Positions 1-13,930 of a stretch of 64,000 bases of DNA are shown piece by piece. Both the position numbers and the translations under genes were made by a program. Source of the DNA: Sphagnum compactum. Taxonomy: Eukaryota; Bryophyta; Sphagnopsida; Sphagnales. Where the stretch lies: contig OZ234496.1 in NCBI GenBank assembly GCA_965153455.1, positions 6,457,207 to 6,521,206 of the forward strand, written 5' to 3'. Numbering within the stretch: the first letter of the stretch is position 1; each line of letters starts with the position of its first letter. Under the pieces are notes generated by a model that was given only the letters and a program-made list of their open reading frames with translations, was not told the origin of the DNA and ran no database searches.

Positions 1-540
1 GAAGGAAACTCATGGATATAAGGTGGCCTCCAAATACACTAATTTTTTTATTTCATCTTCAATTTTTTTGTAGTAATAGGGTATTATTATACACATATAA
101 AAAACACTCAAATTTTTATATTTTTTCAATTTTGTGTTTATCAAAATTTAAGGTTGTTAAAAAGCTCATGAGTCGTTTACGACATGTAAAGGTGATGCAA
201 TGTATACGTTGTTTAAAGAAAAGTTATAGCTTATAACATAAAAAATTAAACTTGAAAATGTTAACATATTTTGCTATGATTTGAAACTATGGAAAATTTT
301 CAAAATGAAACACAAAATTTGGCAGAATTTGTGCACTTTCAAAAATTCCTATTTATTCTAATTTGATAACAAACAAACATATGACATATTGGGGCAACTA
401 TAAATTAAATAAATAAAAAGTTTCAAAACATTTCATTTGAAAATTCCTCTTTATGAAAACATGTTTTTTTCGCAAAAGGACCTTAAATAGGACAATAGTT
501 TTAAATGCAAAGTAAACACATTGTTTCGTTATATGTTGGT
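1..540. other. AT-rich intergenic DNA, no gene recognised
   Basis: Very AT-rich sequence with no convincing coding region. Bases 13-43 resemble the end of the dispersed repeat near 18,220-18,245 (shared GGATATAA and CCTCCAAATACA words), so the window edge may cut another copy of that repeat. Confidence 0.4.
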
Positions 541-2945
541 TACACCCCAAGGCCTTCAAATGGACCAATGCATGTCAAGAGCTTTAGGAAATTATCAAAA
601 TTAAATACTTGGATGCATTAATTCTAATTGCCCATCGTTCGGATTTGGAATTTCTTATGCATATTGATGCATCCAATCTTGTTATAAAACAATGTTAACA
701 CAAAATATCAATGATAAATATGATCAACTGATCAATTATGCATTGAAACTTCTCAATAATGTTGAACACAATTATATAACTATCGAAAGAGAAGCATTGG
801 TGATGGTCTCCACTTTACACAACTTTTTAAATATTATTCACTAAGCAACAAATTTGTGTTGTACATGGATTACATAACATCGGTTTACTTGATTCACAAG
901 CCACAAATTTTCAAATGAATTGCTTGATGGTTATTGGTATTTCTGGAGTACAATTATTTTAATAATTTACAAACCTAGGTGAATTCATTTAGTAGTTGAG
1001 ATTTTTCCCAACTATCGACTTTACTAAAGATTTAGGAATACCAAACCAAACTATGAATGCAACCTTTTTTACTTTACAACCAATCTAACTACAAAAGGTA
1101 CATGACTACATACAATCTACAAAGTTCCTTGCACACTTCACTACCAACCAAAAGCAATTTAAGTTGGTTTTGAAAGCTTAATCCTTTGTCCTAGTGCAAA
1201 TACTACTTTACTAAAAGGGGTATGATCAAATTATTAAAGAATGATTACAATCAAAAGAGGTACAAGTGATCTATAAGAAATGCAAAAGGAATCAAGAAAG
1301 GCATATCACAATCAAACCAGCCAATAATGATGAAGGACCTAAGGACTTTGGGTCCCTTTGTGGTCATTTGGATTTTTTCATACAAAGGAAAATTTTAATG
1401 AAATTCTTTGTAACATTTTACTAAAAATATTCTTATTTTCCCCAATACATTACATTTTGTGTCAATATTTGTTGAATACCTTTGAAATTTTTTTAATGTG
1501 TGCATTTGCTAAAATTTGCATTTTGTCTTGAAAAATGATCATAATTTCAAGTCAGACCAAAAAATATATATTTTTAGGCTTTAGTTTCTTGTATTATAAT
1601 TTAAAGAAAAATTAATGTGATGTACATTACACCCCATTTACATGTGGTAAAAGCTTCTTGAATTTTTTAAAAACAACCATTCTAATTCAAATTTTTCTAA
1701 AATTTCAAATTCCACAACTTTTTAATTTTGAGTGTTTTTTTTAGTGTCAATAGTAGGTTATTATCATTTTTTTTCCCATCAATTTTTTTATATCAAAGAG
1801 TCTTTAACTTAATCCTTTGCAAAATAAATTGCCTCTAAAGTAGTTATTGTTCAAGTTCAAAAGTTTTTTACTAAAAATAGAACCCAAAATTAAATTAAAT
1901 GAATTTATAATTTTAATTCTTCAAAATTCATATGAATCATGTAACAAAATTAATGTGATTAACATGGCGTTAAAGTGCCAATAGATAAAATATGTAACAT
2001 TTAATAGTATCGGCAGTCATCCAACATGGTTTTTGGTTCATTTCACTACAATCACATCCAAGATGAAGAATTTTTTTGATAGACATCACCTATAAAAAAA
2101 AATTGGATGCAAAATGTTGGTGGCCTTTTTTGTATGTAAGGATACTCACAACTACTATCAAACTTGTGATGATTGTTAAATGACTTGAAATATTTTTACA
2201 TCCAGCATAACTAAATTGGTGATTATGTTCCTTACATAATTGTTTATGACATGGGGCTTTATTTTCATAGGACCCATTAAACTTGTGCGGAGGTATAGAG
2301 GAGACAAATACATCTTAATATTTATTGATATGCCATAAAATGGGTAGAAGCAAGAGCTTTGAGGACCAACACAAAAATTATTTCAACACAATGCATTTAT
2401 GAATTCATATTCATTAGATTCGGATGCCTTCCTTGGAAATGACTAATTAATGAAGTGATTGGGATGAACATTTTGCATATTGTTATGTATGCATATTAAA
2501 CAAGATTCAAAGTAACTACTAACCATACACTGTTTCAACTAGTGTATGGACTTCATCCACTTACGCCTATTGGATATATCACCAAATATATAAACCATCA
2601 AGTACCAAAAAATATACCGAACCCATTCAAATACTTACTTTTAAAATTACTAAATTAGAAAAACTAGACGAATCTAAAAACAGAATAAATCAAAAACAAT
2701 GGAACCATGTTATTTGGGCCCATAATCTTTACAAAGAAAGAACCTATACATACTCTGGAAACCCAAAAGCCAAAAATCTCATTTAGGGAAATATTTTAAA
2801 CAATGGTTTGGCCCTTATCTAATGCAATATCACCTAGTATTGAACAATATTAATCTACTAGTGACCATAGATAAGTTAATTTGAACCCAATTTCATTTTA
2901 ATCAACATCAAGAAACTTAAGTTTTACTAGGTTTTAGATGTAACT
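541..2945 (+). mobile_element. Decayed Ty3/gypsy retrotransposon pol region
   Basis: Translating in shifting frames gives the usual order of a Ty3/gypsy polyprotein. The end of reverse transcriptase and start of RNase H lie near 550-690 (words like CQEL, LEFLMHIDAS). RNase H follows near 690-1000, with an uninterrupted stretch containing NYITIEREALVMV. Integrase core fragments are near 2250-2420 (GDKYILIFID, then a TKWVEARALRTN-like run), and the C-terminal integrase region is near 2510-2600 (RFKVTTNHTLFQLVYGLHP). A degenerate NPISF/INIKKL-like tail sits near 2880-2935. Many stops and frameshifts show that the element is dead. The LTRs, gag, protease and most of reverse transcriptase were not found. 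Family assignment rests on motif recognition; the exact ends are not defined. Confidence 0.8.
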
Positions 2946-3884
2946 CCCAAAGGACTAGCATCTCAAATAAAAGAAGGGCGAAAGACTAACATGGTAAATG
3001 AAAATTAGACGATAGCACCCCAAAAAAAATTGGACAACAAAGAGGCTTCAATAGATATCTATCAATGGGCTATTGAAAAAAGATAGACTACTGAATTTTC
3101 ATCAAAAATCAATAAAGTATTACAAACGAATATTCAACGAACTGATCTATCAAAAATACCAAAGAACCTCCAAATTTGAGTACCATAGGCATAATTATAA
3201 TAGTCAACTTTTTTTAATGGAAGTATTTTATGAAAGGTGCTTGTAGGTTCAAATATTAATACTCAATGCACAATGTGTTTAGAAAATGATGGAACATCAT
3301 AAGAAACAATAATCAATAATGAATATGGCATCCAACAATGTCATTTTGGTATTTAAGGAGCATAACATTTCAAGTACACACAATTATTATTGCACCCTTT
3401 ACCAAAACCACCTCTTGAAGTGAAGGAGATAAATAGGAAGGAATTTCTTTTAACTTTTCGTATTTTTCATTTTATTGTTTCTTTTTAACTATAGAATGTT
3501 GTGAGCTTTTTAGAAAACAAAGGATGAATAATTGGAAATTTTTTGAGGGAGTGAGAAAATATTTGCACGATTTGATTGATAGAATGCTTTTGAGAATGCA
3601 AAAGAAAATGACATGAACTTTGAGTGAGCCAAAGATGAAACTCCTAAGAAAAAATGAGGAGGGAAAAAATCATCATGTTGTTGTGTCACTATGCAAAAAC
3701 CTAACATTCATGATTAGGACATTTTTTGAATGTCCTATATTTAGTCACAAGGACACGTCCTTAGGTGGGTTAACCATTCTTAGTTGTGTTTATTATTACA
3801 CGACAATAATATATTACAATCGATGACTATAATCATAATTAGGATTACATGTGTAATATTTATCATCTTGAGGCTAATTAATTA
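2946..3884. other. AT-rich DNA downstream of the gypsy remnant
   Basis: The first 300-400 bp may still be the 3' part of the retrotransposon, because short peptide-like runs continue. I see no LTR border, gene or structured element in the rest. Confidence 0.35.
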
Positions 3885-4345
3885 ATTTAGGTAGGTGGGT
3901 ATGTAAGTAGGTTAACTAGATGATGTAATTTAAGGCTATATAGCTAATAGTCCTAGTTATAGACTAGTTAATTATAGGCCTAAGCCTTGTTAGCAAACTA
4001 GGTTACATTAAGCTAAATAAGTATGTAGATAGGTAGTTTAAGCTACCTACCTTACCTACCTAGCCTACTTACCTATTCTACCAACCCACCTACCTATCTA
4101 CTTACCTAACATATTTATCTATCCAACCTACCTACCTACCTAGGTACTAGGTAGATAATAACTAAGCAAAACCTACTTACACAACTTATGGTAGATAGGT
4201 AACTAGTTAAGCTATGTAGGTAGGCATGCATGTTAAGCTAATGTAAGTTAATTAGGTTAAATATATATTTTATATTGACCTACATATATTATTTAGGCAT
4301 AGGTTAGGTAGGTAGGTAATAATTAAGTAGGCTAAGTTCGCTTGA
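3885..4345. repeat. TAGG/CCTA simple-sequence repeat that switches strand
   Basis: Degenerate tetranucleotide repeats occur in three blocks. TAGGTAGG-type words run from 3885 to about 4030, CCTACCTA-type words from about 4035 to 4150, and TAGGTAGG-type words again from about 4150 to 4330. Because the motif flips to its complement and back, the blocks can pair with each other as imperfect foldbacks. Confidence 0.75.
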
Positions 4346-7080
4346 GCATGGTAAAGTGGACCAAAAAGTACATTTGCCCAAATCCAAATTTAAATATGGA
4401 AATTTTTCAACATGAACATAAGAAAGTAGGTTGATTTTTTTTATAAAGTCTCGTTATGGAAGCCTCCATGCTTCCATTGAGTTTTGATGAATTGAATACA
4501 AATTTGAAAAACTTTAGTATAATAAAAATAGGTAACAAGTAGGAATGAAATTAACATGTTAATATTGTGTCCATTCCTACTTCTACATTAGACATTAAAT
4601 ATATTTTGGTTTTACTATGAAAAATTTCAAAATCCACTAGTATATTTAGCATGCCATTGACTTTAAAATAAAATAAATCCAATATTTGATCTACTTGTGC
4701 TTGAATTTTAATCTATTTTGCAGGTTGTGACATCTACTTAAATTTATGAATATATACAAACCTACTTGAAGCATGTGGTTTTTAAATATAATTGTAGCAA
4801 AGTAAAAAATAATCATATAATTAAACATTGAAGTAAATAATATTTTTAAATTCAATATACCAAGGCCTACTTGATGGCCACTTTCCATTTATGTTGCAAG
4901 GTAATTCTCTGGTCTACTTTACCATGTTTTTGCCCAAGTAGTATGGGAAGTATGTAGGCTACTTTTGAATGGGACAAATGATGTGGGAGAATGTTGTAAT
5001 GTTTATCTTGAACATTCAAATTTACCCCATATCTTTTGTTCACAACTTCAATTTTGTAAAACAGTCTATGGTTAGGTGAAAAAATAGACTGCACATAATT
5101 TTCATTAGAAAAATTCAATGTGCAAGTGCCACTTGAGATGAGACAATCAAAAACTAGGATTGTCCCCAACAAAATAAATAAGATCTTACCGACCTACTTA
5201 GGCTGACTAAGTTAGTTTGAACACAAGCCATGTGTCATGTTTATAGTCATATGTCCAATCATATCTCTAAGCATATGTCAAATTTGACCACAAATATCAT
5301 TGATGTCACATGGACTAGCAATTATATGACCATGTTTGTGATTAGATGGTAGAATTGATGAATTTGTATTGACTACATAGTCATGTAGTCATGAAATACA
5401 CATATGACTACAAATGTAATCATGGATGTAGTCATGAAACCAAAGTATTGGTATAATGTGTATAGAAATGGAAAGTTGGAAAAGTTGAAGGGATATTGCA
5501 AATACTAAATGGCACATCAAGTTTTGTTGTGGGTGTCCCATAAGTGAAAATGGGAAGAATTCAACCAACATTGGTTCTTCTAATTCAAATTTTGAGCCCC
5601 TTATTGTACCAAAATATTGATGTGACCAGTACATTTTCTAAGCACACAAGGGAAAACAAATAAATTGGTTTTCAATTCTTCTACATAATCTTGGAGAAAA
5701 AATCTAAAGAAAATCCACAATGGGTAGTACAAAAGTACTAAGTTTGGACATGCTCAAGTGGTGGAGATGACACTTTGGCACTAGTTTCCAATGACTACAG
5801 ACCTAATATCTAGACTAGTTGGTAAGCATTATTGACTTGAAGGGGGATGCTTTCAAGAAAACTACCAACCCAAACATATGTCTGAAAACATGAGGTCATT
5901 CAAGAGGAAGAAACTTCTAAGCATGAAGAAGTTGAAGAACACTATAACAAAATGTGTCCATGTATGTCAAGTGATTTCATTAGATTTTGAGTGAATTCAT
6001 TGAATCTAGAAAATAGGACCTAGTAAGGATATAATGAATTCATTGGTCCATTGAACGGGATGATTTTCATTCATCCATCAACAAACTTAATGTTTTACAC
6101 CATTGATAAACAAAGTCTATTGATGTACTTTGCAACTAGGTGTTTACTTATGGGTTTTAATATAATTTTATGGTAATTGATTTTAGTAGTTTTGGACAAA
6201 TAAATTGCAACATGTATAATGCAAATGTGCAAAATTGCACACAAATCATCATTGTCCAAATTATGATAGATAGTGCACACATTACACCAAAATGTGTCCT
6301 AGTTCACTTTTGGTTTCACTATATTTTGAATGAATTTGGACATTTTTACCATGGTGAAACTGGTCAACCCCCTAGTGAACGGGGACTAATTGATATGGAT
6401 AGTGAATTGATTCACTAATACCTAGTGAAACAAGATTATTTTCAAGTGAAATACAAATTTATCAAACCATTCATTTGCTAATTAATTAACTAGGTAACAT
6501 GGAAATCAATTGAAATTAAAATTATTTAATATATAATATTATTGATAATTTCATGATTTTTAACCTATGAGTTATTGACACATGTCATTACCTAGGCTAG
6601 GTTAAAAACCTAACCTAGGTACATAAGCCACATAATCAACCTAGGCATCTACTTTAAGTAACTACATAGGAAAATATTCAATCAACTTACCACTGTTGAC
6701 CACGCCCACACCACTTGGGAGGTTTAATTTCTTGACCTTTAAAATGGAAGCAAACACCCCTACCATCAAGCCACCCCACTTGTTGTGATAATATGTTATA
6801 TTGCATTCTATTTATCAAATACTTCATTTTAAACATTACAAAAACATAAAATTTGAAAATTCATATCTTATTGAAATTTTGTCCAAATGAAATGATTTGA
6901 GTTTACTTTTTTTAAAAATTCAATAATGTACATAATTATATTTATTTCCTTGTGAAAGTGTAAATCATTTGAACCAAAAAAAATTTGAATACCATTATTC
7001 AATAACATTTCAATGATCATTTTTTTTTAAAGTTTAATAAATGGGTAATTTTTTTGCTAATAATACTACCTATGCTAGGT
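4346..7080. other. AT-rich intergenic DNA, no gene recognised
   Basis: Only short, low-complexity open frames occur on either strand and none resembles a known protein. Sequence near 6590-6620 repeats the palindromic word ACCTAGGTT. No RNA gene or transposon border was seen. Confidence 0.4.
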
Positions 7081-7084
7081 TACT

Positions 7085-8750
7085 TTTAGTTATTATAGGG
7101 CTATTTTTTATTAATCTAAATTATTTCACCTTACATTATTTACGACTATTTATGGCTATTCTCAAAAATTTTGGCTATTTTTGTTATTTCACCCTAAGCT
7201 ACTTTTGGTTATTTTAAGTGACATAGGTTATTTTTGGCTATTGTAAGTTATTTTTGGCTATTCTATGTTATTTTTAGCTATTGTAAATTATTTCACTTTA
7301 GGTTACCTGTAATTATTATAAGTTATTTTTGGCTATTTTTGGCTATTTTAAGCTATTTCATTTTAGGCTATTTTCAACTATGTGAGCTTATTATTGGTTA
7401 TTTTTGGCTATTGAAGGCTATTTCACCTTATGCTACTATTGGCAATTCTAGGTTATTGCAGGTTATTTCACCTTAAGTTATTTTTGTCTATTGTAAATTA
7501 CGTCACTTTAGATTATTTTTGGCAATTCTAAGCAATTTCAATATATGGCAATTAGTGGTTGTTGGTTGTTTTTTTATTAAGTTTATTGGTTATTATTAAT
7601 GGCTATTATATTAATGGCTATTGGTAGTTATTATGTTAATGGCTATTAATGGTTATTTTATTGGTGGTTATTTAGTGGTTATTCTATTAATGGCTATTGG
7701 TAGCTATTCTATTAATGGTTATTAATGGTTACTTTATTGGTGGTTATTTAGTGGTTATTCTATTAATGGGTATTGGTAGTTATTTTATTAATGGTTATTA
7801 ATGGTTTGTTTATTGGTGGTTATTTAGTGGCTATTCTATTAATGGTTATTGGTGGATATTCGTGGTTATTAATGGCTATTATATTAGTGGTTGTTGGTGA
7901 CTATTCTATTAATGATTATTGCTGGATATTCTATTGGTGGATATTCGTGGTTATTGATGGCTATTATATTAGTGGTTATTGGTGACTATTATATTAATGA
8001 TTATTGGTGGATATTCTATTGGTGGATATTCGTGGTTATTAATGGCTATTATATTAGTGGTTATTGGTGGCTATTCTATTAATGGCTATTGGTGGATATT
8101 TTATTAGTGGATATTGGTGATTATTATTGGCTATTATATTAATGGCTATTGGTGGCTATTTTATTAATGGCTATTGGTGGATATTGGTGGTTTTTACTAG
8201 TTATTATATTAGTGGCTATTGGTGGTTATTATTGGTTATTATATTAATGGTTATTGGTGGCTATTCTATTAATGGCTATTGGTGACTATTCTATTATAAG
8301 TTATTGTTGGATATTTTAGGCTATATTATCATAGGCTATTGATATTTATTCTATTGTAAGCTATTCTAAATTATTTTTCATAGGTTATTATTGGTTATTC
8401 TAGATTATTTTACCTTAGGTCATTAAATTTTATTTTAAATTATTTAAAGTTATTATACTTAGGTTAAAATAACTTATAATAACATAAAGTAGAATGATTT
8501 TGAATAACCTAAAGTATAACTTGAAATAACATATATTAACTTAAAATAAAATAACCTAAAGTATAACCTAAGGTTAGTTGAATAATTTAATTTAAAATCA
8601 TTTTAAAACCTATAATAAGTTAGTTATGATACTTTAAGTAGAATAATGTATGCTAGTTTAAGGTAAAATAACTTATAATAACTTATAATAATGTAAGGTA
8701 TAAGTTAGAATAACTAAAATAGCCAAAAATAGTATATGATATATCATAAA
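7085..8750. repeat. Large degenerate satellite of TATT/GGCTATT units with inverted flanks
   Basis: Three zones can be read. From about 7085 to 7545 the plus strand repeats units like TTTTTGGCTATTTTAGG and TTATTTCACC. From about 7550 to 8340 a tighter repeat of about 24 bp dominates (TATTAATGGCTATTGGTGG variants, dozens of copies). From about 8440 to 8750 the complement of the first zone appears (AATAACTTATAATAACC, AAAATAGCCAAAAAT). Apparent open frames at 7773-8082 are by-products of the repeat period. This is simple-sequence expansion, not a gene. Confidence 0.85.
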
Positions 8751-11700
8751 GTAGCATATATAAGGCATTTAAAACAATATAGAAATAAACACAATAAATT
8801 ATAATAGTGAATTATGTCAAATAGAAGTGAAACATGATGTTTACATAGTGATATTATAGTGAAATAACTTTAACCAAAGTGAAATCACTAAAATGCAATG
8901 AACTTATTTCATTTTTAAAGTCCCGTAGTGATTTAGGATAGTGAACTACACCTACTTTTGTAATAATGACATTTGCATTCCATCACTATTTATAAACATG
9001 AAATGGATAAATTGTATGCATTGACATTCAAAGTTGGAAAATGCATTATAAACATTTTTAAAATGTTTTTTTACTAAAATACAATTTGACTATAAGTTTA
9101 AATATATTGCCTAAGCTATTTATTAAAAAATAATTCCTTTAGACTTAAACAAATTTAGGTCGTCACAAAAATGATGAACCATAAGAATCAAATATCATCA
9201 TTTAAAACATTATGTTTCTACAAAGTTTTTTTTTTTTTTTTTTTTGTTGAAACGGAGTTTGAGCCATAATTTTTTCATTCCACCTTGTTTGTTTGGAATC
9301 TACCATATATATGATATTCAATCTCACATGTGGAATGAAATCAATAACATATACATAACATTGTAATGCAAAAGATATATAAATGTCTGTCCTTTCAATT
9401 TAAATAAAACTAATTTACAATTACAATCTCATTAATAAAACTTATTTATCACTAAAATGCAACATACATAACAATATAATACAAAAGATATCTAAATGTC
9501 CATCCTTTCAACTTAAATAAAATTAGTTTACAATTACATTGCCATCAACAAAACGGCACCAGACTCTTTCTCGGCAAGATGGGGAAGAAAACGAAAATAA
9601 GAGGCCGAAAAAAAAATCAATAAAATGCAACATACATAACATTGATGCAAACTAAACTATAATTAATTACGCTTGCATACAATAGTGGTTTTCAAAACAA
9701 AATGCATCACAATTGGAGTATTGAGGTTAGAATTCACCATACCTTTGTTGTTTTGGAATTTGTCTTCTTACATGTATTAGTTTAGATTATTACATAACAA
9801 ACAATAACACATTCAATGACATAGTTATGAATAGCCTAATCAAATTATACAACATCATATGTGCATGTTCTTCTATTTAGGCTATTTTTCAAACAAAACC
9901 ACCAATTTATTTTTTAAATAACCTTTAACCTGAACAAGAACAAAAAATTTCCACCTCCAAAAATCTTCAGCCTACAAGTTTTCTAATTAAAAAAACAAAC
10001 TTTTAACAACCTTTTAGCTTTAGTTCTAAACTAATAAATAAATAAACAATAGTTATCTAACACATGATATGATGATTGCATCACTAAAAGCAAAAAAATG
10101 CATTAAATGTTTAGAGAAAGATATGTTGTCCTTTCTAAATTCATCTTGAATTTATTGACAATAGGCATAGGTGTATGAAGGTCATTGATGCAAGGGGGAG
10201 ATCTACTAATTTACTACCATGTATCATTTGCTTAGGGGTTTCCCACCTAAATTTCATATTTTCAAATTCTAAATTCCAAGTTGAAATCTAGTTGCATATT
10301 AGTTTTCCACATGTTGGTTTGGCTAATTTCATTACTTTGATTTACATGTTTACTAAATGTTAATTGAAGGAAAATATTTGTCCTTTGTAGTTCATCTTGA
10401 TTTTCTTTATAATAGGCCCATGATCGACTTGAAGCAATCAACCCTTGTCAATGAAACAATTAAACATTTAAAATATGAAACATCAAGGTATATAAAATAG
10501 ATCCACATGTACACCCTAATTGAATTTGTAATGAAATAAACAACACACATTTTTTTAATTTCACTTCCAAAGCAAGCTTTCACATTCGATGGAGTTTATG
10601 GTCTAACATGTCTATTGGGCAACATCATGTTGTGCACTGCAATGTAATGGAAACCTAACAATAAAATAATTGAACAATAGTTGCAAAATAGTGGGGAAAA
10701 ATACATATATAGTGATATCCTAATGGCACAACTAGTTGTATCAATGGGAATCATAATTGGCAGTTAATTACAAACAAGTTGAAAGTATTATATTTAATAT
10801 ATGGGTGATGAAAATGCATACCCATGGCATGATCATATGTGTCAATGTCATACATTAGTTGCAAAATAATCGTTGACTAGGTGTTACATTTACCCTAGTT
10901 GTAATGTAATTGTCTCATTTTACTAAAATGCAACTTGTCAACAAAATCAAACATGGTTGACTACAATCGTATTTACTATGTGTACATCTTATTATATAGA
11001 TGTCCATCTTGCAATTAATTTGCAATTACAATACAATTCCCTAATTTTTTAACATGACATTTTAATTAGTAATTCCTCGTATTTCAATGGGACAGTTGTA
11101 GCATAATTATGTATTAGTTATTTTGGGGCTTTAGTTACGTGGCATTTTAGTTGTTGTGAACATGATTTTCACAATTTGGGCTACATTTGACTAAATCCAA
11201 TTACTTCAAGTAATCATGAATTGTATTACTAACAAAGGGATGGGTGATGAATTTCTCAAATGTTTCTTGTTGTAAATCATAATCTAGACCTTTCATATGT
11301 TCTATGGAGAACAATGCCAATTTCCTTGAAATTCTTGTTGTTGTCTTTTGAAGTTGTCTTTCATACTATTGCACATTTTTAAGGGATGCCTTCAATATTC
11401 TTTCAAGAGTGGCAACCTCTTCTACTTAAGCATTAGTAATAGTTGTTGATTTTTTAACACTACACCTCTTCACATGTTTCAAGTATCATCCTTTCTTTTT
11501 TGTGCATACAAAGCTTCAAACTTAACTTAGCTTGTTCGATTTGTTCAAATTCAACTTCAATTCCTTGTCTTGCTAAACAAAGGTGACGTGACAACATTAA
11601 GTTAAAATTTACAATCAAGATGTACAATGTTAAGGTTCAATGTATGGTCATTGCTTGATATGGAAATGGAATGGTCTAGGGACCTTGACAACAATTTTTT

Positions 11701-12777
11701 GGGGACTTTATAGAATGTTTATTTCAAATGAAGAGCTTGTAAACAAAAACTTGCTTCAAAAGATGTATCTAGTCAATCGTCCCAATGTTCTCCTTTCATT
11801 TAATATCTTAGTCAAGACTATGAAATGTGATTGTGGAAGAATAAGAATATTGACCCAAATCTCATAACCAAACACAAATGCAATTCCATTTGTATCATTG
11901 TAAATATGGCAAGTCCAATGGATGTGGATGGCATTGTTCATATCAAGTTCACCATGGCCAAATCTTATCTTTGTAGATTGACCATTCTAGCTATTGATCA
12001 AGGAAATTCAGCCCCATCCTAGCCACATTAAAATCCCAACAAGAAAAAAATATGAAATCTAAACAACAACCATGAAAGCCCCAAACCACATGTCAAAGAG
12101 AAATCAACTATGGAATTCACATTCAACATTTTGGAATTATTGATCAAGTGAACTACAACACTACTTGACATAAGATATTGGTTATTGCAAAATGCAAAAA
12201 AAATCCAAAACAACTATCTAAGTTGGCCTAATCAAGGTTCATAATGAAAATATTTGTTGTTCCACTCTTCTGAATGCTAGGATTGCAACAATATAACACA
12301 ACGAAAGACATATAGGTTTTCCATTGATAGGATTGAAATCAAGGACCCATTTTGTCATGGCATTTGCCTTTTCAATGCCATTGTCAATTGATCTTTGATA
12401 TGTTCTTGTAGGTTTTGTAACACAATTCTTGTTTGCTATTGCTTCTAACTTAATTTACTGGAATAGATGTGGCTTGGTGGGAAAATCTCAAAACGTTCAC
12501 AATCATCCTTCAACTCCTTCATCTTTGAGTCGAAGTACACAACCCCTGCACCATAAAAAAAAAAGTAGATGATGAGATTTCAATCCATGTTGATCAGATT
12601 CTTGTTTACAGTTTTCTTGCTTCGATTTTACAACAGTAAATCTTGTTGTTGCAAGTTGAGATGGAATTGCAGGAAGGAAAGTTGATGGAGTTGGTACCAT
12701 CATTTCCCCAGCCCAAGTAGAGTGGTGTTATGTTGGGAAAAAAATAATGTTTATTCGTAGCAAAAAATAGAAAAAGA
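8751..12777. other. AT-rich intergenic DNA with a poly-T tract, no gene recognised
   Basis: A run of about 20 T lies near 9227-9245. Two similar stretches near 9300-9400 and 9460-9540 share words such as ACAATTACAAT, AAAAGATAT and GTCCATCCTTTCAA, so there may be a small local duplication. No open frame in this stretch resembles a known protein, and no RNA gene was found. Confidence 0.4.
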
Positions 12778-13330
12778 AAAAGACGACGACGGCACTATCG
12801 TTGTCTTCTTCTTTGCAGCAAAAAAAGACACAAGAAGATGATGATGACATTGTTGTCATCTTCTTTGTAGCAAAAAAAATGCGAAAAATAAGAAAGGAGG
12901 AGGAGAAGGGAGATTACCTTCAAACTCCCACTTCTGCCACCACCTTGAAGCTCCTCTTGCTTTTGCACTCTTGTTGCCACCACGTTGAAGCTCCTCTTGC
13001 TGGGGCACTCCTAAAGCTCCTAGCCCTTGAAACTCTTGAGGATTTCACGCTCTTGAAGCTCTGAGCTACTCAAGCTCTTTCTAGGTCAGAAGCTCTTGGG
13101 ATTGAAGTGAATGCAAAAGGAGGTGGGTGGGGAGGGGGTCAGCAAGATGAGGGAGGTAGGTGGGTTGGTAGGAAGAAGGGCGGTAGGTGGGTTGGGGTAG
13201 GTAGGAGCTTCCCAAAAAAAAAAAGTGATAAAAAAACTGTTCCCAGAAAAAAAAAAAAAAACTGAGCTAGCGAAAAAAAATCTAGCTGGGAAAAAAGGGG
13301 CAGGAGGAAAAAAAAATACTGACCAAGTAA
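12778..13330. repeat. Microsatellite-like GAC/GAA/GAT and GGT-rich sequence
   Basis: Two short tandem copies of a TTGTCTTCTTCTTTGCAGC-like unit occur near 12,800-12,870. Two copies of GAAGCTCCTCTTGCT occur near 12,947 and 12,986. A purine- and GGT-rich block (AGGTAGGTGGGTTGG variants) runs from about 13,120 to 13,210, followed by A-runs up to 13,320. The open frames here are low-complexity and not credible genes. Confidence 0.6.
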
Positions 13331-13609
13331 ACCGATCCCTGGGGGACAGCTTCATCCCATCCATGAAATCCCAGAACGGGATTTTTTGGATGGTGCACTG
13401 GTGGGTGCTGGGTCACTCAAGCCAACAAAAGGCACCTAAAAAGATGTGGTTAAATTCTGCGGTGTCATTTGGAGTTTCAGATTTCAGGATCCAATACTAT
13501 CGCTGAAGCTCAAACTCCCACAGCATCATTTCATGTAATTGAACTGCAAATGTAATTATGGAATGGTCAACCCCCTGTCCATTATGTTATGTTAGGTCAT
13601 GCACCAAGC

Positions 13610-13850
13610 AGGGTTTCATTTTAGGATTTTGTGATGTAGCCAAAGTGACGATCATCCAGAAAATAATTTTGCCAAATTTGACTACTTACTAGATATCAAA
13701 ATGGACCCAAAAAAGAAAAAGAAAACAGAATCCTTCTATATTCTTGGCTACCTACTGGAACATATCATAAAAATCTGGAGATTGGAAAAACAAAATTTCA
13801 AAATCTGGCAAATTTGGGTCATTTTTTCCATACAGGTCAAAATAGTACTT
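13610..13850 (-). repeat. Dispersed repeat family C, copy 1
   Basis: Read on the minus strand this stretch matches 36,095-36,305 and 58,195-58,430. Shared words in order are CCAGATTT, a CATGGTTCAAGT-like run, GGTAGCCAA and, in copies 1 and 2, GGCTACATCACAAAAT. Copies are diverged but collinear. I see no terminal repeats that would place it in a known transposon class. Confidence 0.65.
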
Positions 13851-13930
13851 TTCAAGTCGCAATTTGGCAAAAACTTGCCAATAAAAGAAACACTGGCGCC
13901 AAGGGAGCCTGTTTAGGGCAAGCTAGGCAA

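Noticed and set aside
7773-8082. Hydrophobic open frames in the satellite
   Set aside because: They come from the repeat period of TATTGGTGG-type units, which happens to lack stops; they are not genes.
12801-13506. Overlapping plus- and minus-strand open frames near 13 kb
   Set aside because: Translations are Lys/Asp/Leu/Phe-rich products of microsatellites and A-runs, without a domain.
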